DNA of 64,000 nucleotides, taken from the NCBI GenBank assembly GCA_004352715.1, contig SCFE01000008.1, forward strand, positions 922,844 to 986,843, read 5' to 3'. Origin of the DNA: Hofstenia miamia (taxonomy: Eukaryota; Xenacoelomorpha; Acoela). The position numbers and the translations under genes are program-made. The notes under the pieces are model-generated. The model saw only the letters and a program-made list of their open reading frames with translations. It searched no databases and had not been told where the DNA came from. Positions 12,521 to 24,790 of the stretch are shown one piece after another (the stretch's first letter is position 1; each line of letters starts with the position of its first letter).

Positions 12521-13189
12521 CTAAGTATGTCGGGATTTTATCATTTTAAATTTATTTTAAATAGATACATTAGCAAAAGAAATGTCTAAACTAGTAGGGG
12601 ACTTACTATTTATGAATTTTATATATATACCTACTCTTACCATCTTCATTGTATCATCAATTAAAGGATGTTTATCAATTAATCAATATAATCCATGATA
12701 AATGTGATTTGAATAATATTTAGGCTATGTTTCATTTGAATTTAGAGACATAAAATTCACTATTTATAGAAAACGAAGAGCAATTCTACTGAATACTGGT
12801 ACTTTAATAGAATTAGCCGTATTGCTAACTATCTAATTCTTAAGTAGAACTTTGACTTCTTTGAAAATTCAGGAAATAGTAAAAAGGAAGTATGTGTTAT
12901 TCTTTTTGATTTCATGGAAATTTAGTAAGAAAGCAATGGATGTAAGCGATTCCTTTTATGTTTATGCACTGACTGCAAAAATCATTTAATTTTTGTAAAT
13001 ATTTGTTGTTATATTTTTTTATTCTTTATCTACAGGTTTATAAGGCCAAGTAAAGTATAATTAAGGCATCGCTAATTACAAGCAAAGTAATACTACATTA
13101 AAAAACTTCATACAAAGAAATAAGAATAAAATAAAACAAAAACAATAAAATATAAATCATCATTACGCAAGATGTTCAACATTGATCAA

Positions 13190-14160
13190 ATTGGTTGATA
13201 TTTATTATTATAAATTTTAATTTTATTTAGATATTTATAGTTTTCACATATTATTCTGTTCAGAAATGAATGCTGTGCACGAGTAGTTTTGATTTGTGAC
13301 ATAAGATTGAAATTATGCTGATTTCGTAAGCTATGTCTAGAATTTGAGATTGATAACTGTTTGGCTAAACGGTGGTGAGGTTGCTACAATATTCGATTAA
13401 TGATCTTCTTGTTTTCAGCTCGAATTAATGCGACAATACAATACTTAGTTGATGTCATTTTCAATTTGAAGCATTTTCGCAGGAGCAGTTGGACTTTTTG
13501 GAGGCTTTGGCAGTATGAAGAATAAAATGAAATTGTATATACAATTTTTGATAATACTAGTGCGTTGAAAACTGTTTCTAATTCTTTTCGATTACCTCCA
13601 GATAATTTCAGATCTTTTAGAATGTAAATTAAATGGTTTAGGGAATTTAGAAGATGTTTAACATGATGTTCAAATTTAAAATTATTTTGGATTATTATTC
13701 CAAATAATTACCCGAATGGTACTTTTCAGGTAAATTACATGAATTACAAAAACATGATTCATAATATGATATATCCAATGATATTAGGAACGATTTTTCC
13801 ATGTTTATTGGATGTTAGTAGATGCTTTTCTTGTCTTTAAATTTTCAAATTCATCTGTTACCAAATTACTACCAGGATTTCCTTATATTGGTACAAATGT
13901 TATACAATCATCTACGAATTTCATGCATATGGATTGAATATTCTTTTGTTTAAGATCGTTAACAAAAATTCTAAAGAAATTATGACCGTCTAATGTTCCT
14001 TGAGAGCAGCCATTGTTAATTTGGAGATAATCTAATGATTGCCCTTTTAAAATTAGTCTCTGTGCTATTCGTAATTGACCCACCTTGCATATTTTTTTTT
14101 AAAATTTCTCTATTAAAACATCTTTAGTAACACTATCAAATGCTTTACGGAAATAGTAAT
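13190..14160 (-). pseudogene. LINE reverse transcriptase relic
   Basis: From high to low coordinate the minus strand shows the RT motif A region (RKAFDSVTKDVLIEKF, first Asp changed to Tyr) near 14110-14155, then NGCSQGTLDG, FVNDL and KFVDDCITF (the catalytic DD box) within 13883-14040. After a frame change there is a long open stretch near 13430-13740 typical of the region after the palm: EHHVKHLLNSLNHL, VLSKIVYTISFYSSYCQSL and LLLRKCFKL. This order and spacing are those of non-LTR retrotransposon ORF2. Stops and frame changes make it inactive. No endonuclease is attached, so it is probably a 5'-truncated copy. Confidence 0.8.
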
Positions 14161-15110
14161 AGTAGTAGTAGTGTGTAGTATTAATGGCAACAGTTGCAGA
14201 ATTTTATGAGTGAAATTGAAAATATTATTTATACTAAGTTATAATTTCAAATATTTACTTTTTCTTGTTTTAGTCTTGTCAATACTTATATGTATGAGTA
14301 AATTTAGCATAATAAGAAGTACTTAACAGAATCTTTTTGACAAATCCCATATTGAAAACGACTTTTTTCAAGAAATCTTTTCTTCGAGTAGACTGTTTTT
14401 GAGGGCATATTTTAAAACATGTAAGCATATAAACTACGATAGATTAAAAAGAATTCTAAGTGAGAGGAAAATTTTAACTGTCTAAGTAATGCCAAAACAT
14501 TTTTCAAGAGTGATTATTTTTATAGTTTGTTGCTATTCTAAACTGAAAAACTGTTATAATTGTTACATTTCAAACACTTACCAGTTCTATTATGAAATTT
14601 GCAAATTTTTTGTCAATGGCAGCCATGGAATATTAGATTTTTTTAAAAATTGCACTTCATTACGTGATGTACTTTAAATTAGCTAGTTTTAAGAAAATTT
14701 CCTATAAACTTTTCGTTTGTATATTTACTGAACTATCAAGTATAATTTCATTTCACAATCGGAATTTGGAATAACATGGAGTTTAAGATAATTTCAAAAT
14801 TTCCAACTAAGTAATTTTCAATGTTTCGAGAAATTTATTACAATCTTAATACACATTTATAACCATTGAATGTGAGTTAAGCAGAATCGAGGACACATTT
14901 GTTAATTAATGATGTCATGCACATTCAACATTTATTGTCAAAATGTCTTGCAATGATTCTAACGAATTTTTATTTTAGATAATTATCATTATACATTGAT
15001 TTTAGAGAATCAAAAAAAATTCAAACAAAGATATAGTAATGTATTTAAATTGTCAAAAAAATATTACAAATACAATAAATATAAAAAATACAATATAAAA
15101 AAGTCAGGAA
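14161..15110. other. Intergenic, nothing seen
   Basis: AT-rich DNA with a short AGT repeat near 14155-14170. No supported feature. Confidence 0.5.
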
Positions 15111-15116
15111 TAAGTT

Positions 15117-15590
15117 TTAGCTTCCACTTTCATTTTGCAGTAATTCAAGTTGAACTCTCTCGAGTTCGAAGTCTTTATTTATTACATCAATTTTGATGCG
15201 GCGTTTTTGTCTTTGGAAATGTCTCCTTTCTCGCTCGATGTTGCGCTGCGACTGTCTTCTTTGTCGTGCAGAATTCTTTAGCCGGATCTCCATATCTTTT
15301 TTTGTCATTTTTAGAAGAAAATTTTTTTCTTCTAGTTCGCGTAGGCGTTTATGAAGAGATTCAGCTTGAGTCTGATAATCTGTTTCTTGAATTTCGACGC
15401 GGCTTTCTTCGGGAGTTGCCGTAATAGACTTCCCACACATGCATAAGTTCTTAAATGATCTCATAACATCCATGCGTTCAACGAAATAAATGTTCGGAAA
15501 GAAGCCACTTTGTTTATATGTATGCATAAATGTCATCCAATCATCATTGATTAGGCACGTCGATGATTGATGAAAGATACCGATGTTCAT
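15117..15590 (-). CDS. Coiled-coil ORF of unknown function, 157 codons
   Basis: An open frame from ATG to TAA. Residues 1-60 are mixed, with CLINDDWMTF and a CMCG pair. From about residue 70 to the end the product is a highly charged helix (LHKRLRELEEKNFLLK, RRQSQRNIERERRHFQRQKR) that should form a coiled coil and may bind nucleic acid. Such tails are common in SANT/MADF-like proteins, including transposon-derived ones, but no such DNA-binding domain is seen at the N-terminus. The first codons lie inside a dispersed repeat (15563-15900), so the native start may be elsewhere or the ORF may be part of a mobile element. I cannot name a family. Confidence 0.4.
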   Translation of the reverse strand: MNIGIFHQSSTCLINDDWMTFMHTYKQSGFFPNIYFVERMDVMRSFKNLCMCGKSITATPEESRVEIQETDYQTQAESLHKRLRELEEKNFLLKMTKKDMEIRLKNSARQRRQSQRNIERERRHFQRQKRRIKIDVINKDFELERVQLELLQNESGS

Positions 15591-15900
15591 TGAAGAATGC
15601 CGGGTAGCGGCTTTCCGACAACGTAAGGAACTTGCAAAGTGACAACCGTTACCGCACTTAAATTTATTGGCGGTAATTCATTTATCTATTTGCATGTGTG
15701 CAGATTGGAAATGACATTAATACGCTTCGATAATTGATGAAAGGTACCGATTTTAGTAGAGGTACCTGATGGGTAGCGGCACTCCGACGAAGTAAAAGAC
15801 TACTACTACAAGTATCCCTCGTAACACACGTTTTGGTAGGGTACGAAATTTATACAGTACAAGAAATATTTTGTTCCTAGCCCCACTACCGCACCAATCC
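15563..15900. repeat. Dispersed repeat with two internal units, inverted partner at 24440-24790
   Basis: Two diverged units of about 165 bp, each with the order GATTGATGAAAG, GTACCGAT(G/T)TT, a GGGTAGCGGC-like core and CTCCGACRAAGTAAA. The reverse complement of 24440-24790 has the same two-unit structure. It is richer in GC than its surroundings. Confidence 0.65.
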
Positions 15901-15960
15901 GTTTGTACGCGGGTTTGCTGCATTTATAGTCATTAACAATTAAATTTAGTTGCATAAAAG

Positions 15961-16007
<47 letters not shown>

Positions 16008-16184
16008 TTGTAGAAAAAAAAGACATATTTTAAACATGTGCATGGTTCAAGCATCTCCACTCATAATAGTACAGAATAACTAAAATAATATGTTGGTAAA
16101 TACTAATTTTAAAATATTAAAATTATAATTTGTAGATCTTATTCAGTATTTAGTCATTGACTTAATTCTTATTTAATAGATTCT
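15961..16184. repeat. Left arm of a long inverted repeat, with (TA)n at its outer end
   Basis: 16004-16184 is almost identical to the reverse complement of 20420-20593, with one clear substitution and a poly-A length difference. Both arms abut a (TA)n microsatellite on the outer side. The right arm ends exactly at an assembly gap. Confidence 0.85.
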
Positions 16185-16516
16185 CCTTAGTTTTTTTTAC
16201 CAATATAGCTTCTGCAATTTTTGTTCATATGATGAGCATCTGTTATTGTTATGAAAAATATAGAATTTAATTACTAAATTGCTAAAATATTCTTATTTTT
16301 AGCTAAACAGAGAGGACAGCTGTCTCCATTGTTCCCCCTCCCACTACTATTCACTCCAAATTATATCCCCATTTTCAAAAAACTGTCTAGTTTTATGTGA
16401 TTATCAAAATATAAAAATTTTTTAATGGTTTTTCTAAGATAAAAACCCTTATTTTCAAAATTTTCTTCTACCCATCAATGAAAAGTGCCTTAAAAAGATT
16501 AACACTAGCTGTCATC

Positions 16517-16548
<32 letters not shown>

Positions 16549-16882
16549 CTTGGATTGTTCAGAAATTAACATGTTTCCTGTGACAGTTATAAGAGCTGTT
16601 ATCCATGTGCTGCATTGGTAGTTAAAGTACTATAGCTTCAGTATCCTAAGAGCAATTGAAGGGAGAAGTTGTCAGTGTTTATCTCTCACATGATAGTCTT
16701 TCATTAAGTAAGAAAATCTGTGTCCCACCAGTGTGTCCCATTGCATTTAAATGGAAATTTTAGTATTCCAATGTGATCTTATAGAAAATACTCAGTCTTA
16801 TAGGAAAAATTTTTTATAATATTTTTTTAGCTTTGCATCAGAATTTTTTGCAATATTTCGTATTTGCAGGGGTGACAATGCT
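16185..16882. other. 5' flank of the piggyBac element
   Basis: No gene. It contains (TA)n at 16520-16549 and, near 16724-16745, GTCCCACCAGTGTGTCCCAT. A related motif occurs near the far end of the related repeat at 36640-36705, so this may be a piggyBac subterminal sequence. Confidence 0.4.
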
Positions 16883-18480
16883 GCCTTAAAGGTTTTATGG
16901 AAGTAAAAACAAATTTGATAGGAATGAAAGCTCAAATTGTGATGAAGAATGCCTTTCAGTGAGTGATGAAGACACATCTGATGACAAATATATTCATTCA
17001 GAAACAGAAAGCAATTCAAGTGAACATTCTCACAATGATGATACTGAAAATCAAAGCAATGAAGAAGAGGAAGAAAATGAGGGGGAAAATTTGAATGAAG
17101 GCATAAATTCACCAGATGCAGAGTGGATGAAAGTAACAAAGAAGACTCAACAAATTGATTTACTGGGGCAGAAGAACTTTATGCAAGAGCACATCCCTCA
17201 GCTAAAGATAACCAAATTAGGCCTATTGACATTTATAAACAGATAATAACTGATGATATTATAAATCTAATTGTTCAAAAAACCAATAGATATGCTGATC
17301 AGAAAATTTCTTCAGTTACTGTAACACAAAGATCAAAATTGTGGCAGTGGGTTCCTACAAACAAGCAGAAATTGAAAAGTTTATTGGACTTATCATTTAC
17401 ACAGGATTGGTTCCACTTGATGATATCCAATTATATTGGTCAAAAAGCAGGATTTATAAGAATAAAATGGTTCCATAAATAATGAGCATAAATTGTTTCC
17501 TCTTGTTTTCACAAATGTTACATTTTTGTAACAATGAAGAACCTAATGGGGTAAAAAACTATAAAATAAAAAAATTGCTAGATAGGATTTTAGTGCAGTA
17601 TCAGTCAATCTATAAATCAGGCCCTGACATGGTTATTGATGAGAGTATGGTGCCTTTTAGAGGCTGTGTCATTTTCAGACAGTACATAAAGGAAAGAGTC
17701 ATAAGTATGGATGTAAATTGTTCAAATGTATTCCTGATAGATTCACAATAAACTTGGAGATATATACTGCTTCAGAAGTAGCTACTCCTCCTCTAAGTAA
17801 AACTGAATCTCTTGTAGTAAGACTTCCTGATAACCATATGGATATGGGATTAACTTTGTTTGTAGATTACTATACCTCCAGTTTCTTAGGAGAGTATCTC
17901 CTTCAACAAAAGACCCTCTCAACAATTCCAGAACATGATGCCACTCTGATCAACATTGGTAAGGTCACCAGGGCTGGTTTACTTATCAAGAAGCCCCAAA
18001 GTGTGTTGGACTATAATAAGTGTAAGAAAGGGGTTGATTTATCAGATCAAATGTCATCATATTATTCTCCTCTTAGGAAGTCAAGAAAATGCTACATAAA
18101 AGTAGCACTTGAAATTATGGCTGGTACTTCTTTAGTGAATGCTTGGATATTGTACAATAAGTACTACACTGTCAAAAAAATGTCAATGCATAAATTCAAG
18201 GAATCTATTATCTTATACTATACAAGTGGTATCATGGAGGAAAAGATAAAACCAGGAAAATCAATTTTGAACATTTCTGGGACATCTGAACATTGTCTAA
18301 AAGAAGCTGAAGGACAGAAAAGAAATACAAGAAAAAGATGCAGAGGCTGCTACGAAAAGCTAGCAGCAAACAATTCTCAAAAGTGGCCAAAAGCAAGTCT
18401 AGAAAAGTTTCCACATACTGTGACTCTTGTTCTGGTACTGTAATATCCTCTACCAGGCTTTATCACTGTTGACTCATTGT
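16883..18480 (+). mobile_element. piggyBac-family transposase pseudogene
   Basis: The frame opens with an acidic, serine-rich N-terminus (16959-17140). It then passes, through frameshifts, into the DDE domain. The three catalytic Asp are visible in VIDESMVPFRG (about 17635), LFVDYYTSS (about 17860) and DYNKCKKGVDLSDQM (about 18010). About 40 residues normally lying between the second Asp and the LSTIP-like segment are deleted. The C-terminus keeps a cysteine pair-type zinc finger (RCRGCYEKL, then YCDSCSG after one frameshift at about 18405). Stops occur at 17244, 17476 and 17749. Family order and spacing are clear, but the gene is broken and cannot encode an active enzyme. Confidence 0.9.
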
Positions 18481-19419
18481 TATCTTGTAACATTGACTGT
18501 GTTATTGCAGGTAAGGATTTACTAAATGTTACTGCTTGCTTAGTTTCTTCTATTACATTACGTAATCACAATTAACTATTCACTTTTTAGGTGATGAACC
18601 AAAGTGGTAACCTCTGCATCAATCTTTCAGTGGGCATCTGCCCGAAGTGGATCTCCACATCCAATTTCACCATTCCTTCCAATGCTTGAGTGCCACTTCT
18701 CAGCTCAATCAAGATAGCTTATGTGTACCCTACATTAGCTCAGTGCTTACTCAAGGCATGACACAACTCAACTTAATCTCTATTGTGTGAAAGTGTTATA
18801 TCTGTTTGCAACCAGACACTGTTACTAGTTGTTCATTCAATATTACATGTAGCCATTACTGAAATATATTGGCTTTATTAAATAAACAAATATTGAACAA
18901 CTTCCTAACTTACATTTATAATTACTACATGTAAGGNATAGCTTATGTGTACCCTACATTAGCTCAGTGCTTACTCAAGGCATGACACAACTCGACTTAA
19001 TCTCTATTGTGTGAAAGTGTTATATCTGTTTGCAACAGGACACTGTTACTAGTTGTTCATTCAATATTACATGTAGCCATTACCGAAATATATTGGCTTT
19101 ATTAAATAAACAAATATCAAACAACTTCCTAACTTACATTTATAATTACTACATGTAAGGTCATTATCAGTTGATTATAGGTCACTTAATTTGGATCTGA
19201 AAATATATAAGTAAATTCAATAAGGTTTGGTTATCCAACCATTTTTGAAAGTTAATTATCTAATACATGTAGTTGGAAATGCTAGTCAGCTAATTGAGAG
19301 AAAACCCTTACACCTAACTTAAATGCACTTTCATGATCTGGCACAGAGACGCTCGCATCGTTCCCTGTGATGGATCCAGACCACTACTAAACACTGCTCG
19401 ATTAGCTTGACATTGTATT
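18440..19419 (+). repeat. Repeat family downstream of piggyBac, partly duplicated at a single N
   Basis: 18440-18936 matches 35134-35800, and the segment after the N at 18937 repeats 18714-18936 almost exactly. The family continues to the gap at 19420 and corresponds to 35590-36070. It probably is the 3' part of the piggyBac element rather than an independent LTR, since the match to 35134 begins within the last transposase codons. Confidence 0.7.
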
Positions 19420-20419
19420 NNNNNNNNNNNNNNNNNNNNNNNNNNNNNNNNNNNNNNNNNNNNNNNNNNNNNNNNNNNNNNNNNNNNNNNNNNNNNNNNN
19501 NNNNNNNNNNNNNNNNNNNNNNNNNNNNNNNNNNNNNNNNNNNNNNNNNNNNNNNNNNNNNNNNNNNNNNNNNNNNNNNNNNNNNNNNNNNNNNNNNNNN
19601 NNNNNNNNNNNNNNNNNNNNNNNNNNNNNNNNNNNNNNNNNNNNNNNNNNNNNNNNNNNNNNNNNNNNNNNNNNNNNNNNNNNNNNNNNNNNNNNNNNNN
19701 NNNNNNNNNNNNNNNNNNNNNNNNNNNNNNNNNNNNNNNNNNNNNNNNNNNNNNNNNNNNNNNNNNNNNNNNNNNNNNNNNNNNNNNNNNNNNNNNNNNN
19801 NNNNNNNNNNNNNNNNNNNNNNNNNNNNNNNNNNNNNNNNNNNNNNNNNNNNNNNNNNNNNNNNNNNNNNNNNNNNNNNNNNNNNNNNNNNNNNNNNNNN
19901 NNNNNNNNNNNNNNNNNNNNNNNNNNNNNNNNNNNNNNNNNNNNNNNNNNNNNNNNNNNNNNNNNNNNNNNNNNNNNNNNNNNNNNNNNNNNNNNNNNNN
20001 NNNNNNNNNNNNNNNNNNNNNNNNNNNNNNNNNNNNNNNNNNNNNNNNNNNNNNNNNNNNNNNNNNNNNNNNNNNNNNNNNNNNNNNNNNNNNNNNNNNN
20101 NNNNNNNNNNNNNNNNNNNNNNNNNNNNNNNNNNNNNNNNNNNNNNNNNNNNNNNNNNNNNNNNNNNNNNNNNNNNNNNNNNNNNNNNNNNNNNNNNNNN
20201 NNNNNNNNNNNNNNNNNNNNNNNNNNNNNNNNNNNNNNNNNNNNNNNNNNNNNNNNNNNNNNNNNNNNNNNNNNNNNNNNNNNNNNNNNNNNNNNNNNNN
20301 NNNNNNNNNNNNNNNNNNNNNNNNNNNNNNNNNNNNNNNNNNNNNNNNNNNNNNNNNNNNNNNNNNNNNNNNNNNNNNNNNNNNNNNNNNNNNNNNNNNN
20401 NNNNNNNNNNNNNNNNNNN
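19420..20419. other. Assembly gap, 1,000 N
   Basis: Exactly 1,000 N. The sequence on its right is the inverted copy of 16004-16184. Confidence 0.99.
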
Positions 20420-20591
20420 CTATTAAATAAGAATTAAGTCAATGACTAAATACTGAATAAGATCTACAAATTATAATTTTAATATTTTAAAATTAGTATT
20501 TACCAACATATTATTTTAGTTATTCTGTACTATTATGAGTGGAGATGCTTGAACCATGCACGTGTTTAAAATATGTCTTTTTTTTCTACAA

Positions 20592-20641
<50 letters not shown>
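20420..20641. repeat. Right arm of the long inverted repeat, with (AT)n
   Basis: Reverse complement of 15961-16184, including the TA tract. Outside the tract the two flanks are unrelated. Confidence 0.85.
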
Positions 20642-20643
<2 letters not shown>

Positions 20644-21539
20644 AATGTATTTGAAATCACCTATGTATTTTGTAGATCAAAAAATGAAAACATACATTTT
20701 GTCTAACCAGAGCTTTCAAAATATTGCATTCCTAACCTCAGTGAGCAGAGGTCTAAAAATTTATTGCATTATTATTCTCAGTTAAATAATAAAACGCGTT
20801 TTGCAATTTTGAAAATAGCATTTTATTATATGTCTTGAACTATTCAGCATTACTTAAATAACACTGTTATGTTTGCCTTCACCTTAGTTTATATAAAGAA
20901 ACTTATCATAGTGACGTTCTTTTGTGATTTCATTCAACGGACATAAATTTAGCATCAAAATATAGATAAAATATATGTACTTACACTAAAAATAGTTTCC
21001 TGATAGCATTTATATACTTTTTTCAAAGATTAGGTATATCTGATTCCATAGTATGATGAGAACATTTACAAATACTAATTTCCTTTAATTAAAAGTGACC
21101 AGTTTAGATTTTGTAATGAGTAAACATGTTAAAGATATTTTTAAAAAACATGACATGAAAATATTTATACAAATGCAAGTTATTCTCTTCACCACCTTAA
21201 TCAATTGAAGGTAATATAGTTAATAATAAAGTTGTTTTTTCATTTACAATGCTTCTTTTAAATATTTGGTTTTAAAAGAACTAATGAAAACCAGAAATAA
21301 GAAATTTCTCGAATTTTATCTATTCTTTTGCTAATGACAATTGAAAATTAAATTTTGTTACTACACTTAATAAATGCAATATTATCTTTCACTTGTTTGT
21401 GAATCACTGAATTTATTTTGCACTCCTGATTTCAACAATATTCTCCAAGAGCATGTGTTATCAAATCAAAACAACAAGCAAAATCTAAAATAAATTTTTT
21501 AAAAACTTAAAAATATACTTCAATACTATTTAATACCAC
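20642..21539. other. Intergenic, nothing seen
   Basis: AT-rich DNA without an open frame or repeat I can support. Confidence 0.5.
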
Positions 21540-22361
21540 CTTATATTAAGGTTCTTTTATCAAATTTATATAGTTTTATCTTTAAGAAAAATAAACTTTC
21601 ATTCTTATTTATAGTAAAAAAATGCAATAAAGGCATTTAAAAATGTTAAGTAGTCTCACTTATAAAAAATCCTATATTAGGGGTGGCTAGGGCATCTTAC
21701 TTTTCCAAAAGATAAAACAGAAATAAGCTGCAAAATGTCGCAGAAGAACTAAGATCGAAAAAGAAGTGATTAAAAAATATTATGATTAAATCAAGTGTAA
21801 TTATTTCAGTTTGATTTTGTATATTGCAACCAAGAAAATAACATGTGTCAAAAAAGAGATAATTGTATCTGTTGATAAAACGTTTTCAACAAATTGTCGC
21901 TTACATCATTTTTAGCTGCCATCTTGGCAGACGTTTGAATTTAAATCAACAGGTACTTCTCTTCAATTTGCTATAAATATGATTGGAACTATTGTAAGCA
22001 TTGATAAAGAATTTAACTCAGAATTCTATTTATTTCATCTTATTAATGGTTTGATTATTAATACAATGTCAAGCTAATCGAGCATTGTTTAGTAGTGGTC
22101 TGGATCCATCACAGGGAATGATTCAAGGGTCTCTGTGCCAGATCATGAAAGTGCACTTAAGTTAGGTGTAGGGGTTTTCTCTCAATTAGCCAACTAGCAT
22201 TTCCAACTACATGTATTAGATAATTAACTTTCAACAAATGGTTGGATAACCAAATCTTAGGGATTATATTTATATATTTTCAGATCAAAATTAAGTGAAC
22301 TATAATCGACCAATAATGGCCTTACATGTAGTAATTATAAATGTAAGTTAGGAAGTTGTTC
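21540..22361 (-). repeat. Inverted copy of the piggyBac-associated repeat
   Basis: The reverse complement matches 35775-36600: closely from 21703 to 22361, more loosely to about 21540. It ends at the single N at 22362, beyond which the sequence is unrelated. Confidence 0.75.
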
Positions 22362-22362
22362 N

Positions 22363-23611
22363 ATATATATATATGTTACAGTATGATTGTGTAGTTAGGA
22401 ATTTCTTGAAATTCCTAAAATTTAAGTGAATTTAGGAACTTGATATTTCACAAAAATAATTCTTAAAACAAGTATGTTTGAGAAGTTGGAATTAGTGTTA
22501 GGGTTAGGTTTAGTATTTTTCCATTAAATAAATATAGTATTTATATATTTTAATATTTTAATGAAGCTAGGTAAATGAAATGCCAACTTCAGAAATTATG
22601 CAGCTCAGTTTTGGTAAATGTAAATAATTATTTAAGACGGAGTATTTTTTAACTAAAATATTAATCACACAAACAAAAATCAATTTTTTAGCAATCAAAT
22701 TTTTTTAGATATTCTTGCATGGGATACCAACTTGAATTGCATATCATTTTCTGTTTTTTTGCAGCTGCATCTTCCTGAAAAACAATGCTGGTATACTTCG
22801 AGTGTTTCCTATTAATGGTTGAGCAAATGATTCTATTTCACTAATGTCACTGATATCATGTATTATTGGTAATGGTTTAGCCTGGATATTTCCTGCTTGC
22901 ATTAAAATAGTAAGTCTAAGAAAATTGAAATTAAGAGTTATGACCATTCTTAAAAATAACTGCACCTCTTATTTTGTCATAAAATAGTACCTTGTTTTTC
23001 TTCAATAACATTTGCAGTATGTGATCAATAGCTGTAAGAGCGATTTCATTATATTGCATTTACGTCTGTATTAATTGATTTATTTATGAACGTAGTATTT
23101 GTAAATGACATTTGATGTGAATTGTCAACTAAATGTCGTTTACCTTTTCTGCATTCACCATTGAAAATTTACACTGCAGTTTTTTTGGTTTGCGATTTTA
23201 ATCAACTAAAGTAATGCTTCAGAAGCACAGTTTTTTGTCTAATTTTGCGAAAAAATTTTGTAAAGAGCTTTTCTCATTTCAACTAATATAGAATTTTGCA
23301 TCATCTTTATTTATTGTGATTGGCTGAAAAATATCACAAATAAGTGTATTTTTAAGAGCTTCTGTAACTTGATCAACTTCAACAAGTGTTATTTAGTTTT
23401 GAGAGTTTATATGTGAATATTCAAAGTTAAATTTGAATATCAAACTTTGTTCTTTCACCTTCAAACTTTTCTTTAAATTTTGAAATTTCCCTAATTTGAT
23501 TTGAAAGTTTGAAATTTTTGTAAAAATCTTAAAATTTGATTTGAAAGTTTGAAAATTTGAATTTGTTTTGTAAGCTCTGGTACTAACAATACATCTTCTG
23601 TTTACGTCGTT
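22363..23611. other. Intergenic with a 40-bp tandem pair
   Basis: No gene. At 23495-23570 a 40-bp unit starting TTTGATTTGAAAGTTTG occurs twice, within a longer stretch rich in TTTGAA/TTCAAA. Confidence 0.55.
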
Positions 23612-24410
23612 TGGATAATGAAATTGAACAGAGGCATCTGATAAGTCTAACCGTGATATCATCATCAATCATTCTGGGGATTAATTAACTTTATTTATTT
23701 CTCTTAATTTTTACTTAACCGTAAGTACGTTTGCAACATTCGATTGGAGCCCTTTTACGGTGAACCCCGTCATTACTCCCAAACTAATTAAGACAATATA
23801 CCAGAGTCCGAAAACAGTATGGGATAAAATATGTCTCCTTTTCATGCAGTAATGTCAATTTGAACAAAATTTGGAGTCAGGAAAAAATTATTTTATTCTG
23901 CAAACAAATTTATTAAATGAATTGCTGCCAATNNNNNNNNNNNNNNNNNNNNNGATATCATCATCAATCATTCTGGGGATTAATTAACTTTATTTATTTC
24001 TCTTAATTTTTACTTAACCGTAAGTACGTTTGCAACATTCGATTGGAGCCCTTTTACGGTGAACCCCGTCATTACTCCCAAACTAATTAAGACAATATAC
24101 CAGAGTCCGAAAACAGTATGGGATAAAATATGTCTCCTTTTCATGCAGTAATGTCAATTTGAACAAAATTTGGAGTCAGGAAAAAATTATTTTATTCTGC
24201 AAACAAATTTATTAAATGAATTGCTGCCAATAAATTTGATTGATGGAATCTTCGTAGAAGTATAAAATACAACCATAGAGATTGCTTCTATATTCTATAT
24301 TAACTGAAGAAATATCTATAAAATTCTAAATACACAATAAAGCTTTAAAAATTAAGATTTAAATAATTAACTGTATTAAATTATATATATAGTGAATTGT
24401 TTTAAAGCAA
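23612..24410 (+). repeat. Dispersed repeat, related to 26745-27790, internally duplicated at a gap
   Basis: 23653-23932 and 23954-24231 are identical as far as I can compare, on either side of 21 N (23933-23953); this is most likely one sequence assembled twice. The unit is related to 26745-26823 plus 27490-27790 (shared: GAATTGCTGCCAATAAATTT and ATTGATGGAATCTTCG), the second copy being split by other sequence. Confidence 0.75.
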
Positions 24411-24439
24411 TTTAATAACATTGTTAGTGACTACAAATG

Positions 24440-24790
24440 TAAGAAAACCCACCGTAGTAAGGAACAAAATATTCTTCGTGCGGTTTAAATTTCGGCAATT
24501 ACTGAAATTACGGAGGGATACTTGTAGCAGTCCTTTACTTTGTCAGAGTGCCACTGCCGACTACTAACTTCCACTAACATCGGTACCTTTCTTCAATCAC
24601 CCATGCAGATAAGCACAGGCAAATACATCAATGAATTACCGCCCATAAATTGAATTAGTGAAATTTTCGCGGTAACAGTAGTTAGTTTGCAAGTTCCGCA
24701 TTTCGTCGGAACGCCGCCCTCGCGTATTTTTCACTGAGCATCGGTTTTTTTCATCAATCAGCTTTCAGCAATCCAGATATCTTCGTTAAG
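24440..24790 (-). repeat. Inverted partner of 15563-15900
   Basis: The reverse complement shows the same two units with GGTACCGATGTTAGT and GGCACTCTGACAAAGTAAA. Identity is moderate, so it is an old repeat. Confidence 0.6.

Noticed and set aside
15961-16004. TA tracts as CRISPR or regulatory arrays
   Set aside because: They are plain dinucleotide microsatellites without spacers.
16959-17246. Acidic frame as a separate small gene
   Set aside because: It is the N-terminal region of the piggyBac transposase.
18440-18936. Independent LTR starting TGTAATATCC
   Set aside because: The repeat begins inside the last codons of the piggyBac transposase frame and has no coding body of its own, so a piggyBac 3' region is simpler.
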